A DNA stretch of 64,000 nt from Inia geoffrensis (taxonomy: Eukaryota; Chordata; Mammalia; Artiodactyla; Iniidae), in assembly GCA_036417435.1 (NCBI GenBank), contig CM070901.1, positions 62,182,501 through 62,246,500 of the forward strand, in the 5' to 3' direction. A program made the position numbers and the translations under genes. Numbering within the stretch: position 1 is the stretch's first letter; the number at the start of each line of letters is the position of its first letter. The notes below the pieces were generated by a model. That model saw nothing but the letters and a program-made list of their open reading frames with translations. It had not been told where the DNA came from and ran no database searches. Positions 1 through 10,599 of this stretch are shown in pieces.

Positions 1-860
1 ACCTGCCCGTGTCTGATCACCCTTGGGGCTGGTATTGGACTCAACTGATGCTTAAGTGACATGGGGCTTCGACAGCCTTTGTCCCTGACAATATGAGTGA
101 TGGGAATGTAGGAGATGGTATTATCTCTCATGCTTTAGTTTTGTTTTTTATTAAGCCCTGAAAATAACGCCTGCCTGTAACCACATAGCAGCAGGTTGAA
201 TTAATCATGTCAAAAATATGGTAATCCCTTTCCTAAGAGGAAAATGCTAAAGAAACAATAATGGAACCATAATTAGTAATCCATGTATTTTGCATTTTAT
301 TTTGTACTAATGTGTATAAAGCCTCTAATCTAATATTAGCTCTTATGCATCACCTAGTTATGGGATTTTTGCACAATCTCCCAAGCAACTAGAGGCTTTT
401 AGGCCACCTGTGTCAAGGTCCCTGACGTTTGGGCATCTGTTTTAAAGCTACATGTGCTTCCACCAGGTGAAGGTATGAACCTCAGACTGTAGAGTGATCT
501 GCGGCCCTAGTCTAGAACGTGGTCTTTTTCTAGTGTGAGTGTACTCCCCCAAACTTTGAGAAGATGAGCTTTAAGTAGAGCTATAAGAGGTCAGGAGGTA
601 GGAAGCAGAGGTTAACAAATGACTAAAAATATACTGTGATAGAATTTTGTTGTTGACCTGCCGATCCTCCATTCTAATGGAACCATCTGATAAAGGGGAT
701 CTCGAGTATGGTTCCATATATAGAACTACAGGTTACGATTTCCGGGTGATTTCAAAAAGAGTTGTTATTAGTGGGACCCATGTTTTCTACTTGGTAAAAT
801 AAATGGAAGCTGCCTTCTCCTGATTTTTTTCACCTCACCTTCTTGTCCGTTTCTCAACAG
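1..860 (+). other. ILDR2: ILDR2 intron (3' part)
   Basis: Sequence upstream of the first visible ILDR2 exon. It ends in a pyrimidine-rich tract and the acceptor TTTCTCAACAG at 850-860. I see no further exon and no repeat I can name. The exons for the signal peptide, Ig-like domain and transmembrane segment are not in this stretch. Confidence 0.7.
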
Positions 861-974
861 TTCGCAAAGGTTACCGGATCCAAGCTGACAAAGAGAGAGA
901 CTCCATGAAGGTCCTATACTATGTCGAGAAGGAGCTGGCTCAGTTTGATCCAGCCAGAAGGATGAGAGGCAGAT
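861..974 (+). CDS. ILDR2: ILDR2 internal coding exon, juxtamembrane cytoplasmic segment
   Basis: ILDR2 (angulin-3) is a type I membrane protein of the LSR/ILDR1/ILDR2 family, linked to tricellular junctions, the ER and T-cell regulation (established knowledge). This exon reads RKGYRIQADKERDSMKVLYY, then VEKELAQFDPARRMRGR, a hallmark of ILDR2 just inside the membrane. It enters with two bases completing a split codon, is bounded by acceptor CAACAG and donor GTGAGC, and leaves one base (T) that joins the next exon to make Tyr. The 114-nt length and phases fit the following exons exactly. The exons for the extracellular part lie before the window, so the gene is partial here. Identification is by recognition of the protein, not by search. 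Confidence 0.93.
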
Positions 975-1165
975 GTGAGCATCTGTTAGTTTTACGTGAT
1001 CTGTGCATCGTGCTAAAGGGGATTTGGGGGTGACCATACGTGGGCAGGCCTGAGCTTTCAGGGTCAGAACTAGTAGGGGTGCTGGTGATACCACCCTAAA
1101 GAAAGTAGCTTTGGGTACATAGAGGAAAGAAAAAAGGGATTCTGGTATGAAGAATAGAGCAATCA

Positions 1166-1221
1166 CAGGGAACTATATTCAATATCCTGTAATAAACCAT
1201 AATAGAATTAAAAAAAAAAAA
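1166..1221 (+). mobile_element. 56-bp L1 3'-UTR insertion with poly(A) and perfect TSD
   Basis: A sliver of L1 3' UTR (begins CAGGGAACTATATTC) ends in a run of A and is flanked by the 16-bp direct repeat AAGAATAGAGCAATCA at 1150-1165 and 1222-1237. An AATAAA lies at 1191-1196, about 14 bases before the A tract. The duplication plus A tail shows target-primed reverse transcription. It is an extremely short, severely 5'-truncated copy. Confidence 0.85.
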
Positions 1222-1500
1222 AAGAATAGAGCAATCATGTACCACCTTGGTTCCTGTTGTGTCTCTCCATGGGGCAGTCAGTACTGCTGGAGCCGTGCAA
1301 TCCTGGGGTTGGAAACATCTTATTAAAACAGCCTTTCCCTACTACTCCCTTTAAAATATATTCAAAGTAATGACTTAGGATGTGGAAGCTTGAGTGTCAG
1401 CTTTTTCCAACATGAAAGGCCCTAGCATTGAATGACAGTCCAGCTGTCCAGCTGCCCGACTTGCCGTATCAGTGAAAGTGAAAGAGCAAGTCTGCTAAAG

Positions 1501-1953
1501 AAGTGAAGTAAGTCAGAAAGAGAAAGACAGATACCGTATGCTAACACATATATATGGAATTTAAGACAAAAAAAAACTGTCGTGAAGAACCTAGGGGTAA
1601 GACAGGAATAAAGACACAGACCTACTAGAGAACGGACTTGAGGATATGGGGAGGGGGAAGGGTGAGCTGGGACAAAGCGAGAGAGAGGCATGGACATATA
1701 TACACTACCAAACGTAAGGTAGATAGCTAGTGGGGAGCAGCCGCATAGCACAGGGAGATCAGCTCGGTGCTTTGTGACCGCCTGGAGGGGTGGGATAGGG
1801 AGGGTGGGAGGGAGGGAGATGCAAGAGGGAAGAGATATGGGGACATAAGTATATGTATAGCTGATTCACTTTGTTATACAGCAGAAACTAACACACCATT
1901 GTAAAGCAATTATACTCCAATAAAGATGTAAAAAACACAAAAACAAAAAAAAG
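1501..1953 (+). mobile_element. 5'-truncated L1 (3' end), plus strand
   Basis: Starts in the end of ORF2 (AAGTGAAGTAAGTCAG) and carries the whole L1 3' UTR, ending CCAATAAAGATGT and an A-rich tail interrupted by C. It is the plus-strand counterpart of the 3' end of the L1 at 22925. The tail runs out at about 1953. I did not find a convincing TSD, so the 5' edge is approximate. Confidence 0.85.
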
Positions 1954-2739
1954 AATTCTCGTAAAAAAGAGGCCTACATTCCTTTGAGGCGCCCAGCAGC
2001 AGAGGCTGAGGGGCAAGCAAAGAGACTGCCCCTCTTGTCCAAAGAACGTTTTAATTACTGAGTCTGTAGGTGTCAGGGCCCCAACCCTTAACTCACCCAC
2101 AGCCCTTGGACACTTCGCAGCTGACACAGCTGATTCTTGATTTGGATTCCAAATTACCACCTGTCATGAGAGGCATCACAGGGCAGGTCTGACACGGACA
2201 GGCTAATTATCAGAGGGTGCTGGCAGGCCTGGGAGTGAGGTCACTACGTTTCTCTCTTTGAACCCTCCTCGCCTGGGAATCAACGAGAGACTTGATGGCA
2301 TTGTTGGGCAAACAGTCCCAGACGAGAGGAGCTTTATTCAGATTAAAGACAACATATTCCTCCCAGTTTGCAATTCTAATTTCATCCTGTCTGAGTTGCA
2401 TCCATTGCTGCCTCCACCCACCACACTGGTTATAAAAAGACCATCTCCAGATTGGAATGTCAGGAATGCAGATGTCACTGCACTTGACAAGCTAGTTGTA
2501 ACAGTGTTGTCATGGATCTCTGTAAGGGGACAGAGACAGAGATAGTCAGAGATCAAGGAGAAAGAGCCCATGGAGGAAATCTGTGAATCTCACACACACA
2601 GAGAAAAAGTGAAAAACGGAGGTTGAAAATAAAGGGTGGATCCCAGTTTAGGTGATGTCTTCTGTCTGCCTGGGTTAAAGTGGTCTCCAAGGGCTGGCTG
2701 GCCATAAGGTAATGACCAAGGAATCTTAGAGTCCAAGGG

Positions 2740-3090
2740 ATGGCCTGGGTCGACAGATGAGGAAACAGAAGCCGAGAGGGTTGAAGTGAAGTCCTGAAGA
2801 ATCAGGACTAGAACCCAGCTCTTCTGATTCCCGTCCTGTGCCCTTTTGTTAAACTAGAAACTTTGGAGCCAACTGTGGATGGTGCCATAGCTGCAGCGGC
2901 AGTTTCTAGTCAAAGACCACAGCCTTCTAACTCATAGGACTTTAGGATGTTGGAGCTGGAAGAGACTGAGGCTGTTGAATCTACCTCCCTCATTTTACGG
3001 AAGAGGCAAGGGAGGCAGAGAGGGAAAGTAACCAGTGCCAGAGCTCAGTGTCACGGCCAGAACTGGAGCCCAGCACTCTTGAACCTGCAG
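2740..3090 (+). repeat. MIR-like SINE fragments (two adjacent)
   Basis: Two stretches (about 2745-2850 and 2935-3090) contain the degenerate MIR-like pattern of 'cag atg agg aaa c', a 'gag agg' block and 'aac cca gc'. They are ancient, without preserved TSDs. The family call is by eye. Confidence 0.5.
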
Positions 3091-3424
3091 GTTGATGTTA
3101 CCATAACTTCAGAGAGATGAAGTAGGAATCTAGTTCTCTTTAGTTTGAGAGGTTCTATTCCTGAAGAGCAAAGTAAACCCTGGGGTGGATCATGGACATA
3201 GGACACTCTAGAAGATCTCATCATAAAATGAGTCACATAGTTTCAGGTGCAGCAAGGGAGTAATAGATTCTGTAAGAAATAGAGGAGTTTCAGGGTCAGG
3301 CCCATGAATTTCCCAGCCAGGGTGATCCTCATTTGCCTGCCCCTTGTAAATAGGGGGTTGCTCTTGGGATATTTCAGTCTGGAATCAGCCAACTACGGCT
3401 CCCAGGGCACATATGTTCCACCTC

Positions 3425-3600
3425 CTGTTTTTGCAAGTAAATTTTCTTGGAACACAGCCATGCCAATCCACTTCTGTATTACTTATGACTCCTTTCATGT
3501 TGCAATGGCAGAGTTGAATAGTTGTGACAGTATGGCTTGCAAAGCCTACAATATTTACTATCTGGCCCTTTACAGAAAAAGTTTGCCTATCCTGCTCTAG
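3425..3600 (+). repeat. hAT-type DNA transposon relic
   Basis: Contains the widely repeated pattern 'ttggaacacagccatgcc ... tttactatctggccctttac ... agtttgcc', which I know as a non-autonomous hAT fossil in mammals. The precise family was not determined. Two short chance open frames overlap it. Confidence 0.45.
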
Positions 3601-5347
3601 AGTTCCATTATTAGGTGTCTGTGAAGTGGGGAATGTTGATGTTCATGTTCACTGTGGCAGAAATTTTAGAGCAGCATACAGCCTGGACTGTCCATCATAT
3701 GAATGGTGAAACAGAGCTAGCCCTGACTATCTGGAGAAGTGAAAACTGTCCATTATTCCCTGAAGTTTAAGGAAAGGTCTGAATAAATAATGTCATTTTT
3801 CAATAAGCACACTTGGTGCATTTTAAAGCTCTCTTCTGTATGGTTCCCGGGAGATTGGAGTTCGCTGGGATCATGAGAAAAGAAAGGTTCCAGATTTGAT
3901 TAATCAATAGGATCTGAGTTGTTTTCCTTTAAACTAGGCATGGACTAGTCCATTCTCCTCACGGGGCAGAAAAGGCTTATAATTAGATTATAATTCAAAA
4001 CCAGCTGATCCCACAACCAAACTGAACGGCATTCCTGGTCAGCCTTGTGTCCTGGTAAAACAGGACAAGGAGGCTGTGTTTGTGCTGTTGGGGGGAGACC
4101 CTCCCTTCCCTTCACGGGTGGGAACCAGCAAAAATTCTCTGCTCCTCTAAGGACCATTGGGAATATAGGGAGGAGACGAGGTAGAGGGGAAACTGAGACA
4201 CACATCTGTGCTTCCCACGTCTGATCTCGGTTTACCTCTTGCTCAGCAGCCGGGCCCTCTACACCTTAGAAATGTTGATTTTGATAACAGTTTGAAGTTC
4301 ACAGGATTTTTGGAAAACGGATGGATTCAGTTACATTACAAATAGATTCGCTAGATTTATTTTTTAAGTAATGTGAAATTCAACCCATTTCAAAGTTTTA
4401 TAAATAGTTTCTTTTTTCTTTTTTTCTTTTCTTTCCAGACCGTGACTCTGGTCCTATTCACAAGTGCTTTTGTGAAAAGCTACTTAGGCCACCCTAGGAA
4501 ATGAGCAGGCTGTGACCATCCCCTCCCTCTTTACATTTTTGGGCTAGGACCAGAGTATAAGCAGAGGCCCAGAAACCCTAAGTGCAGCCCAACCTTCCCC
4601 TTTTCTTCTCGCACCTCCAAACAGCTGTCCTGGCCCCCCATGGCCCCATACTCTTTGGGGAGTGGAAGAGGTCTACTCAGGCCCTGGAAATGGATTTGGT
4701 ATTGTTTGGGGAAGACAGTCCAGGCTCCTGGATGAACATCCAGAAGTGGGGTGGATGGCCACTAGGTGTGTACATCCCCTTGGCCCTGTGGACTCCTCGC
4801 TCTGTGGGGAGGGGCACAACTGCAGGAAGCTGGAATGGGGTGCCTCTAAAGCGGGGGTGTAGCATTGACTATGAGGGCCCCATCTTGGGACTCAGCCAAC
4901 AGTAGGGAAGATCCTGTGGTCTGTGGCTTCTCTCTCTTTTTGCCCCTTTTGCCTCATGCCTGGGATCATCATGGCTCATCACCGAATTAAACAACAAGAA
5001 GAAAAATATTTGAGCAAGGATGCTGATGTACTAGGAGGAGACCAGCTGTAGAGAGCCCAAGTTCTGGGAAGCCTGCCTTAGGTGGAACAATAACAATTGT
5101 TTTCCTATTCCAAGGACAGAGCATGTAGGAAGCCTCCCTCTCTGTAGGCAAGTGGGCTTCTAGCTGGAGCCAGTTCCTGCTGAGCGAAGAACACAAATAC
5201 CACTAGTTCAGGTGTACAACCCACCCTGGACAGGATTGAGGCCCTCGGGTGGGAGTTTCCCAAAGCCTCTAGTCTCAGCCGTTAACCGAGTTCCCATTCT
5301 GTTCTATGGGTAGGAAGCTCTGTCATGCCTGGTTTTTGTCCCTGCAG

Positions 5348-5564
5348 ATAACAACACCATCTCGGAACTCAGCTCCCTGCATGAGGAAGACAGCAGTTTC
5401 CGCCAGTCTTACCACCAGATGCGAAGCAAACAGTTCCCTGTGTCTGGGGACTTGGAAAGCAATCCTGACTACTGGTCAGGTGTCATGCGAGGCAGCAGCG
5501 GGGCAAGCCGGGGGCCCTCGGCCATGGAGTATAACAAAGAGGATCTGGAGAGCTTCAGGCACAG
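5348..5564 (+). CDS. ILDR2: ILDR2 internal coding exon, cytoplasmic tail
   Basis: The frame continues from the 861 exon: Tyr is completed across the junction, then NNTISELSSLHEEDSSFRQS, a Gln/Arg/Lys stretch and DLESNPDYWSGVMRGSSG, ending ...ESFRH. This matches the ILDR2 cytoplasmic tail. Acceptor CCCTGCAG precedes it and donor GTGAAG follows, leaving AG for the next exon (Ser). The length of 217 nt keeps the reading frame through all three junctions seen. The region is rich in Ser, Asp and Glu and has no membrane segment, as expected for a cytosolic linker. Confidence 0.93.
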
Positions 5565-6692
5565 GTGAAGATGGCTGTGGCAGGGCAACGCTGGTGCTGG
5601 GCGTGAGGGGGCAGGAGCTGGGAGGCAGGGTGCATCTGAGGCTGCTGTGATCCAACAGCATCTCTGTCTGCCCTTCTAGGTTATCCTGCCACGTCTCTCT
5701 GTGGGCTGTTGAACATCCCTTTCCCACATTTATTAAGCAAGGGGACACTTGGGACACCATGTGCAGAAGTAATCACTCAAGGCTCTTTGAAGAGGGTACT
5801 CTAGACCCCTTAATGAACCTTGTTAACATTTCTCTGCTCTTCTAATGTTTTATCCTATAACCTCTAAAAAACCCCACCCATCACCTCCATCATTTTTGAT
5901 CATTTGTTTTGTGAAAGGTCAAATGCAAAACGTGTTATACTGTTGCATTTGAGTCTCCTAATTCTAAAAGGGAGGTACTATTAATGTCCCCATTTTAAGT
6001 TGGGGAAACTGAAACTTACAAATGCTAAGGAACTTACCCTGGGTCACATGGCCAATGAATGTGGGGCGGCCAAGTTGTCTGTCCAGTTTTGTGTAGCCAG
6101 TGCCCACCGGATAGCACCTTCCCCACTCACCTATCCTGTATCTGGAGGGGTTAGTAGATATTGCTTTTCTCTCAGAGTACCAACTGCAGGCTCCCTCTTG
6201 CCTGTTACCCCAAGAGGTAACTTGCCCTCGGCTCTGAGGAAGGAAAAGGCCTCTGTTTGTCACCAAATATTACAGGGACTCCGTGGGCCACCGCTGTGTG
6301 TACTGCAGGCCCACATCACCCACGCCGGCTTTGAGGGTGTGAGGAGTGAGTCAGCAGGCTGTCAGCCAGAGGTCACATCGCAATGGCCAAAAGAAGGCCC
6401 AACGTGTGTTTCAGCACCGTGTAGATCGCGAAGTATTTTTATCCACACAACCCCATCTTGATCCTTAACACTAACACTCGAGATGGGCATGGCCGCCTTG
6501 AGCTTGTTGTTTGTTGATTCTGAGACGTGAGAGATGCCCGAGGTGATTCATCCAGCCGGGAGCGGAGCCGTGGTTCGGACCTCGGTCTCCTGACAGAGGC
6601 CCCAGACACGACAGGGGCCCTTAGATCCCCGCTCAAGCTCCCAGCCCCGCGCACGGCTTACCTGGACTGACCAGCGCCTCCTCTGCCCGCAG
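5565..6692 (+). other. ILDR2: ILDR2 intron with a MIR-like fragment
   Basis: A 1.1 kb intron between donor GTGAAG and acceptor CCCGCAG. A MIR-like fragment lies at about 5930-6115 ('ccccattttaagttggggaaactg', then a 'gtcac' block). GC content rises sharply after about 6,500, leading into the GC-rich exon. Confidence 0.7.
5930..6115 (+). repeat. MIR SINE fragment
   Basis: Shows the MIR core-to-3' order: 'taatgtccccatttt', 'ggggaaactgaaac', 'aaggaacttaccctgggtcacatggc' and 'gaatgtgg'. It is an ancient copy with no recognisable TSD. Confidence 0.6.
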
Positions 6693-7365
6693 CCAGCCGC
6701 GCTCCAAATCCGAGATGCTGTCGCGGAAGAACTTCGCCACCGGGGTACCGGCCGTCTCCATGGACGAGCTGGCGGCCTTCGCTGACTCCTACGGCCCGCG
6801 GTCCCACAGGGCGGACGGCAACAACCACGAGGCCCGGGGCGGGAGCCGCTTCGAGCGCTCAGAGGCGCGGGCGCATGGGGGCTTCTACCAGGACGGCTCG
6901 CTGGAGGAGTACTACGGTCAGCGGAGCCGCAGCCGGGAGCCCCTGACCGACGCGGACCGCGGCTGGTCCTACAGCCCCCCGCGCCGGCGGCCGCCCGACG
7001 ACGCCCACCTGCCCCGCCTGGTGAGCCGCACGCCGGGCGCCGCGCCCAAGTACGACCACTCGTTCCGGGGCGCCGGGGTGGAGCGGCAGGCGCTGCCTGA
7101 GGGCGCCAGCCGCGGCGGCAGCCTCGAGACGCCGTCCAAGCTGAGCGCGCAGCTCGGCCCGCGCAGCGCCTCCTACTACGCCTGGTCGCCGCCGTCTACC
7201 TACAAGGAGGGAACGCCGCAGGGCGAAGAGGAGGACGCGCCAGACGACGCGCTGCCTCCCTACAGCGAGCGCGAGCTCAGCCGGGGCCCGTCCTACCGCG
7301 GCCGTGACCTGCCCTACCACAGCAACTCGGAGAAGAGGAGGAAGAAGGAACCCGCCAAAAAGACG
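6693..7365 (+). CDS. ILDR2: ILDR2 large GC-rich coding exon, cytoplasmic tail
   Basis: This 673-nt exon encodes most of the ILDR2 tail: SQPRSKSEMLSRKNFATG, then VSMDELAAFADSYG, an RS-rich block (YGQRSRSREPLTDADRG), a Pro/Arg-rich centre, LPPYSERELSRGPSYRGRDL and a basic end SEKRRKKEPAKKT. It is low-complexity, rich in Arg, Ser, Pro and Tyr, with no predicted membrane segment. It is entered with AG + C = Ser and leaves in phase 0 at ACG|GTGAGG. GC is very high and CpG-rich, unlike the AT-rich flanks, so the long minus-strand open frames here are shadows. The plus frame stays open past the donor to 7614, so an intron-retained tail is conceivable but unproven. The ILDR2 assignment is firm because the tail is distinctive. 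Confidence 0.95.
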
Positions 7366-8640
7366 GTGAGGCCCAGGCAGCCTCCACGGGGTCTGGGCGG
7401 GGAGCCAGCGGGCACGATTGCTGCCCAGGAGCCGCGGGGCTGGGGAGGAGGGAGAGCTGAGAAGGAGGGCCCTGCCGCAGACGCTGAGTGGGGCCCAGGT
7501 GGAGGGAGCGGGGCCTCCGGCTTGGGGAACGCAGGTGTCAGGCTGGTTTGTCCTCCCGCTTCCCTCCGTCCAGGACCAGGTGAAGTAAGTGAGTGTTGGC
7601 CCCTGGAGCACTGAAAAAAGGCAGCAGTAGCAGGTGCGTAGGTGTAGAGTATTCGAGAGCAAATGACGAGCTTTAAGAAGCATTTAGCATCAGGGTTTCG
7701 AGGGGTCATTACTACCACAGGCCTTTAGGTGGGCTTCTGAGGTCTGCGTGTAGACGATCTATGCTCTATGCATGCTTATATGTGCCTTCCTCTCCATCCC
7801 TTATCCCCTTTAGGGTGAGGGTTTGTAACTTGCATCAAATGCCCCGAAGAGTCCACATTCCCGAGGTTAGTAGCCATCGGTGTTCATGAAGGACAGCTCA
7901 CTTTTTTTCCTTTGACGTTTTATTGAGTGTAAACTATCCTATGCCCTGTATATGTGAAGGAAGTCTCTCAGTCCCTGCCCAGCTAATTGTCTCTTGTGTA
8001 AGTGGCCTTATTTAGACTTTGTTTTCTTTCTAAACGCCAAGAGCAGCCCGTTCCATCCCTCAGCCCCCAAATGTGACCTCAGAGGTTGTTGGGGGACAGT
8101 CACAGATGTGGGTTTCCAAGGTGCCTTTGTACCCCAGAGGCCACTCTCCAAGCCCGGATGCTTCTGCCCCCTCCTCAGTAACCCCGCCTCTCCCGCCATT
8201 ATGTTTTTCATGATTCCAAGCTGGACGTTTTCTTTAGTGTGTAGCATGGGGAGAGAACATGAACAGAAAAAGGTTCTGACATGATTATTAACTCCTCCAA
8301 AACAAAAACTGTGATGACCAAAGTACTGTGAGTAGGGAAGGAACTTTCAGGTGATATCAGGTTTATGGTACACCATCTGCACTACCTGTTGTGGAACGGT
8401 AAACATTGCAGTTATCCTTAAAGGGGTGAGAAGTTAGTCTGTGGCCGTGGGACTAAGTTTGATGAGATGTATGTTGGCTTCTGCACCAGTTAAGGCTTAG
8501 GGACAGTAGTCACAAGCCTAATGAAATGCCCTAAAAGTCAGGGTGTGCCAGGCTCTGAACAGGTGTGGACTCTGCCCAGGGAACCATCTGTTGTGTTGGG
8601 TTGGGTTTCTTTAATCAGGCTCTTCCTGCTCTTCCCCCAG
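7366..8640 (+). other. ILDR2: ILDR2 last intron
   Basis: A 1.3 kb intron from donor GTGAGG to acceptor CTTCCCCCAG. The first 250 bases are GC-rich and open in the exon's frame; the rest is ordinary unique sequence. I recognise no repeat in it. Confidence 0.75.
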
Positions 8641-8676
8641 AGTGACTTTCCAACCAGGATGTCCCTTGTGGTCTGA
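8641..8676 (+). CDS. ILDR2: ILDR2 terminal coding exon and stop
   Basis: Only 36 nt are coding: SDFPTRMSLVV followed by TGA. It joins in phase 0 to ...AKKT of the previous exon, and the acceptor CTTCCCCCAG lies at 8631-8640. The ending matches the ILDR2 C-terminus. The last residues L-V-V fit the general hydrophobic-x-hydrophobic form of a class II PDZ-binding motif (inference; binding is not shown). The coding piece is too short to be found by open-frame length and rests on frame continuity, splice signal and the known ending. Confidence 0.93.
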   Translation, partial: SDFPTRMSLVV

Positions 8677-9537
8677 TGTTTGTTTTCAAGACAACTCTCT
8701 GGATGACTAGAAATCAGAAGCAGAAAACGGGAACAAGACACAAATCCAAGAAGCAGCGACCCGGGACCTTCTCTGGCCACCACCTTGGAAGATTTGCTGA
8801 TCTTCGCTTTGGCAAGGGATGGGGGGCAGCCTTTAAGGGAGGCTGATTGCAAACCTCAGTGCCCATCTAACTAGTTTGAGAAACTTACCAAGAAAACAAC
8901 TACGTGTGAGCACATCCCCACACATGGAGTTTCTCACCCACAGAGTTCATCCTGCCCAATCTCCATCCTAAGCCAAACCAGGAGTCCTTTTCCAATTCTG
9001 AAAGGGAGTTAGCTCTGGACTGCTAACTTCCAGATAATGCCTATGCCTACAGTCTGCTTTTCTATACCTCCTGCGCTGTGCTTAGAGACAGAATTGATTA
9101 CCACTATTAGAAGGAATTCACTGACAGCGGAAGATAGCTTCAGGCAAAATATACCTTTTAGCCCCATTACCTCTCAGTGACTAGTCAGTGACTGTTGTTA
9201 CGCTGAAATCAGGCCCGTGGTGAGCTCAGTGACAGTGACCTGTGGGACAATCACAGAAATGGCTTCAGTGTACTGTTCTGAATGACAGTTCTTGAGTGGC
9301 TGGAACAAAGGAAGAGCTGTCGAAGTGGTATTTCTTCTTCCATCCTGAGAACATAAACTGCTTTTTCTCTTTTGGCACAGCGACATCTGAGTCTTGGACA
9401 TCAAGGGCTCTGCCTGTCCTCCCCTCTCCTGGACTCTCCACAGGTTTTGGTGCCACACACAGAGCCCTGCCTCCCTCTGCACTCTGATTAGGTTGTCATC
9501 AGGTGCCTTTTGATAAATGATTAAAATATACGCACGA
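8677..9537 (+). other. ILDR2: Probable ILDR2 3' UTR
   Basis: Unique sequence directly after the ILDR2 stop with no repeat I recognise. A weak polyadenylation hexamer ATTAAA sits at 9520-9525, just before a SINE. Further AATAAA hexamers occur downstream (in the SINE tail and at 11513-11518). The true transcript end cannot be decided from sequence alone. Confidence 0.5.
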
Positions 9538-9764
9538 GGGCTTCCCTGGTGGCGCAGTGGTTGAGAGTCCGCCTGCCGATGCAGGGGACACGGGTTCGTG
9601 CCCTGTCCAGGGAGATCCCACATGCCACGGAGCGGCTGGGCCCGTGAGCCATGGCCGCTGAGCCTGCGCGTCCGGAGCCTGTGCTCCACAACGGAAGAGG
9701 CCACAACAGTGAGAGGCCCGCGTACCGCAAAAAAAATAATAAAAAATAAATAAATAAAATAAAA
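9538..9764 (+). mobile_element. CHR-type tRNA-derived SINE, plus strand
   Basis: A complete copy from GGGCTTCCCTGGTGGCGCAG, with A-box-like TGGCGCAGTGG and B-box-like GGTTCGTGCC, through the conserved 3' body (GCCATGGCCGCTGAGCCTG) and a tail of AATAAA/AAATA units. Flanks TATACGCACGAG and TATACACATGAA look like a decayed TSD. The promoter boxes are those of a SINE, not of a working tRNA gene. Confidence 0.93.
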
Positions 9765-10090
9765 TAAAGTATACACATGAAAGAGAAGAGGGAGAAAAAG
9801 AGGAGAAGACAGTTATGCAAAATAGAGAAGAATGAGAAGGAATCTAAGAAGGAAAGAATATATTGTCTCATTATAATTTGAATATGGGCCATTTCCCCCA
9901 CAGACTCCCCTGGATCTTCTGTGTGTTTTATACTTTGTTTACCATGAGTTGTTCCTGCCATCCCAGCTTCGTCATTCCAGGACACCTGAGTGTGGGACAG
10001 GCATCCATGGGCCTCACCAGGCTGCCACTCTAGATGCTCTTGGGAGATGAGAGATATTATCCTTCCTTTCTCAGGAAGGAACACTTCCTA
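9765..10090. other. No recognised feature
   Basis: Unique-looking sequence following the SINE tail, starting with a purine-rich GAAGAGGGAGAAAAAGAGG stretch. No gene or repeat was identified. Confidence 0.5.
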
Positions 10091-10094
10091 CTCC

Positions 10095-10590
10095 CACCCT
10101 TGCCTAAATGATAGATTTTGCCTAAATCCCAAAGCTAGATCTCTCTGGATTTTGTAATTTGTACGGATTGTGAAAAATGGCCACTCTTCCCTTCTCATCA
10201 AGAGGTGCAGTCTGTTTCTCAACCCCTTGAATCTGGGACTGGCCATGTGATTTGACTTGGCCATTGGCCCAATAACAGATGTGACACAAGCAGAGACTTG
10301 ACAAGTTCTTGTGCATGGGGCTTGTCCTCTCTTGCTGCTCTTGGGAAACTTGCAGCCATCACCAGGTGAATGAGCCTGGGCTAGCGTGCTGCATGATGAG
10401 AGAAAGGGGGCCCAGTCACCCCCATCACCCTAACTGGCAGCCTATCAACTCTCAACTGATTGCAATCACATGAGGAAGCCCAGCCAAGACCAACAGAAGA
10501 ACTGCCTACCTGAGCCCAGCCCAAATTGCTGATTCCTACTCCAGGCATGAGAAGTTGGTGCACTCTTTAAATGTTCATTTCTCTTCAAGG
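10095..10590 (+). repeat. MaLR (MLT1-like) LTR relic
   Basis: Contains the sequence order typical of old MaLR LTRs ('gccatgtgatttgacttggcc', a 'gcctgggctag' block, 'agaactgcctacctgagcccagcc', 'gctgattcc'). It is strongly decayed and the family was assigned by eye. No coding remains were seen. Confidence 0.45.
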
Positions 10591-10599
10591 AAAACCTGG

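Larger units (their letters stand above)
975..5347 (+). other. ILDR2: ILDR2 intron with repeat fragments
   Basis: A 4.4 kb intron between donor GTGAGC and acceptor CCCTGCAG. It contains a tiny L1 insertion (1166-1221), an L1 3' end (about 1501-1953), two MIR-like fragments and a hAT-like relic, listed separately. A pyrimidine tract lies at about 4409-4438. Open frames near 4582-4905 show no family resemblance and no coding signature, and I treat them as chance. Confidence 0.75.

Noticed and set aside
4582..4905. 107-codon plus-strand frame in an ILDR2 intron
   Set aside because: Not in phase with ILDR2 exons, no acceptor/donor pair fits, and no recognisable protein.
6859..7683. 274-codon minus-strand open frame
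   Set aside because: It lies opposite the GC-rich ILDR2 exon, whose plus-strand protein is recognisable. High GC removes stops on the other strand. Arg/Ala/Gly-rich shadow.
9541..9605. A- and B-box promoter motifs resembling a tRNA gene
   Set aside because: Part of a tRNA-derived SINE. The same motifs recur in the other full-length CHR copies and the sequence does not fold as a complete tRNA with a proper anticodon arm by eye.
9198..10084. 192- and 187-codon minus-strand frames
   Set aside because: Both run through the CHR SINE in antisense; the same peptide patterns recur at the other CHR SINE copies in the window.
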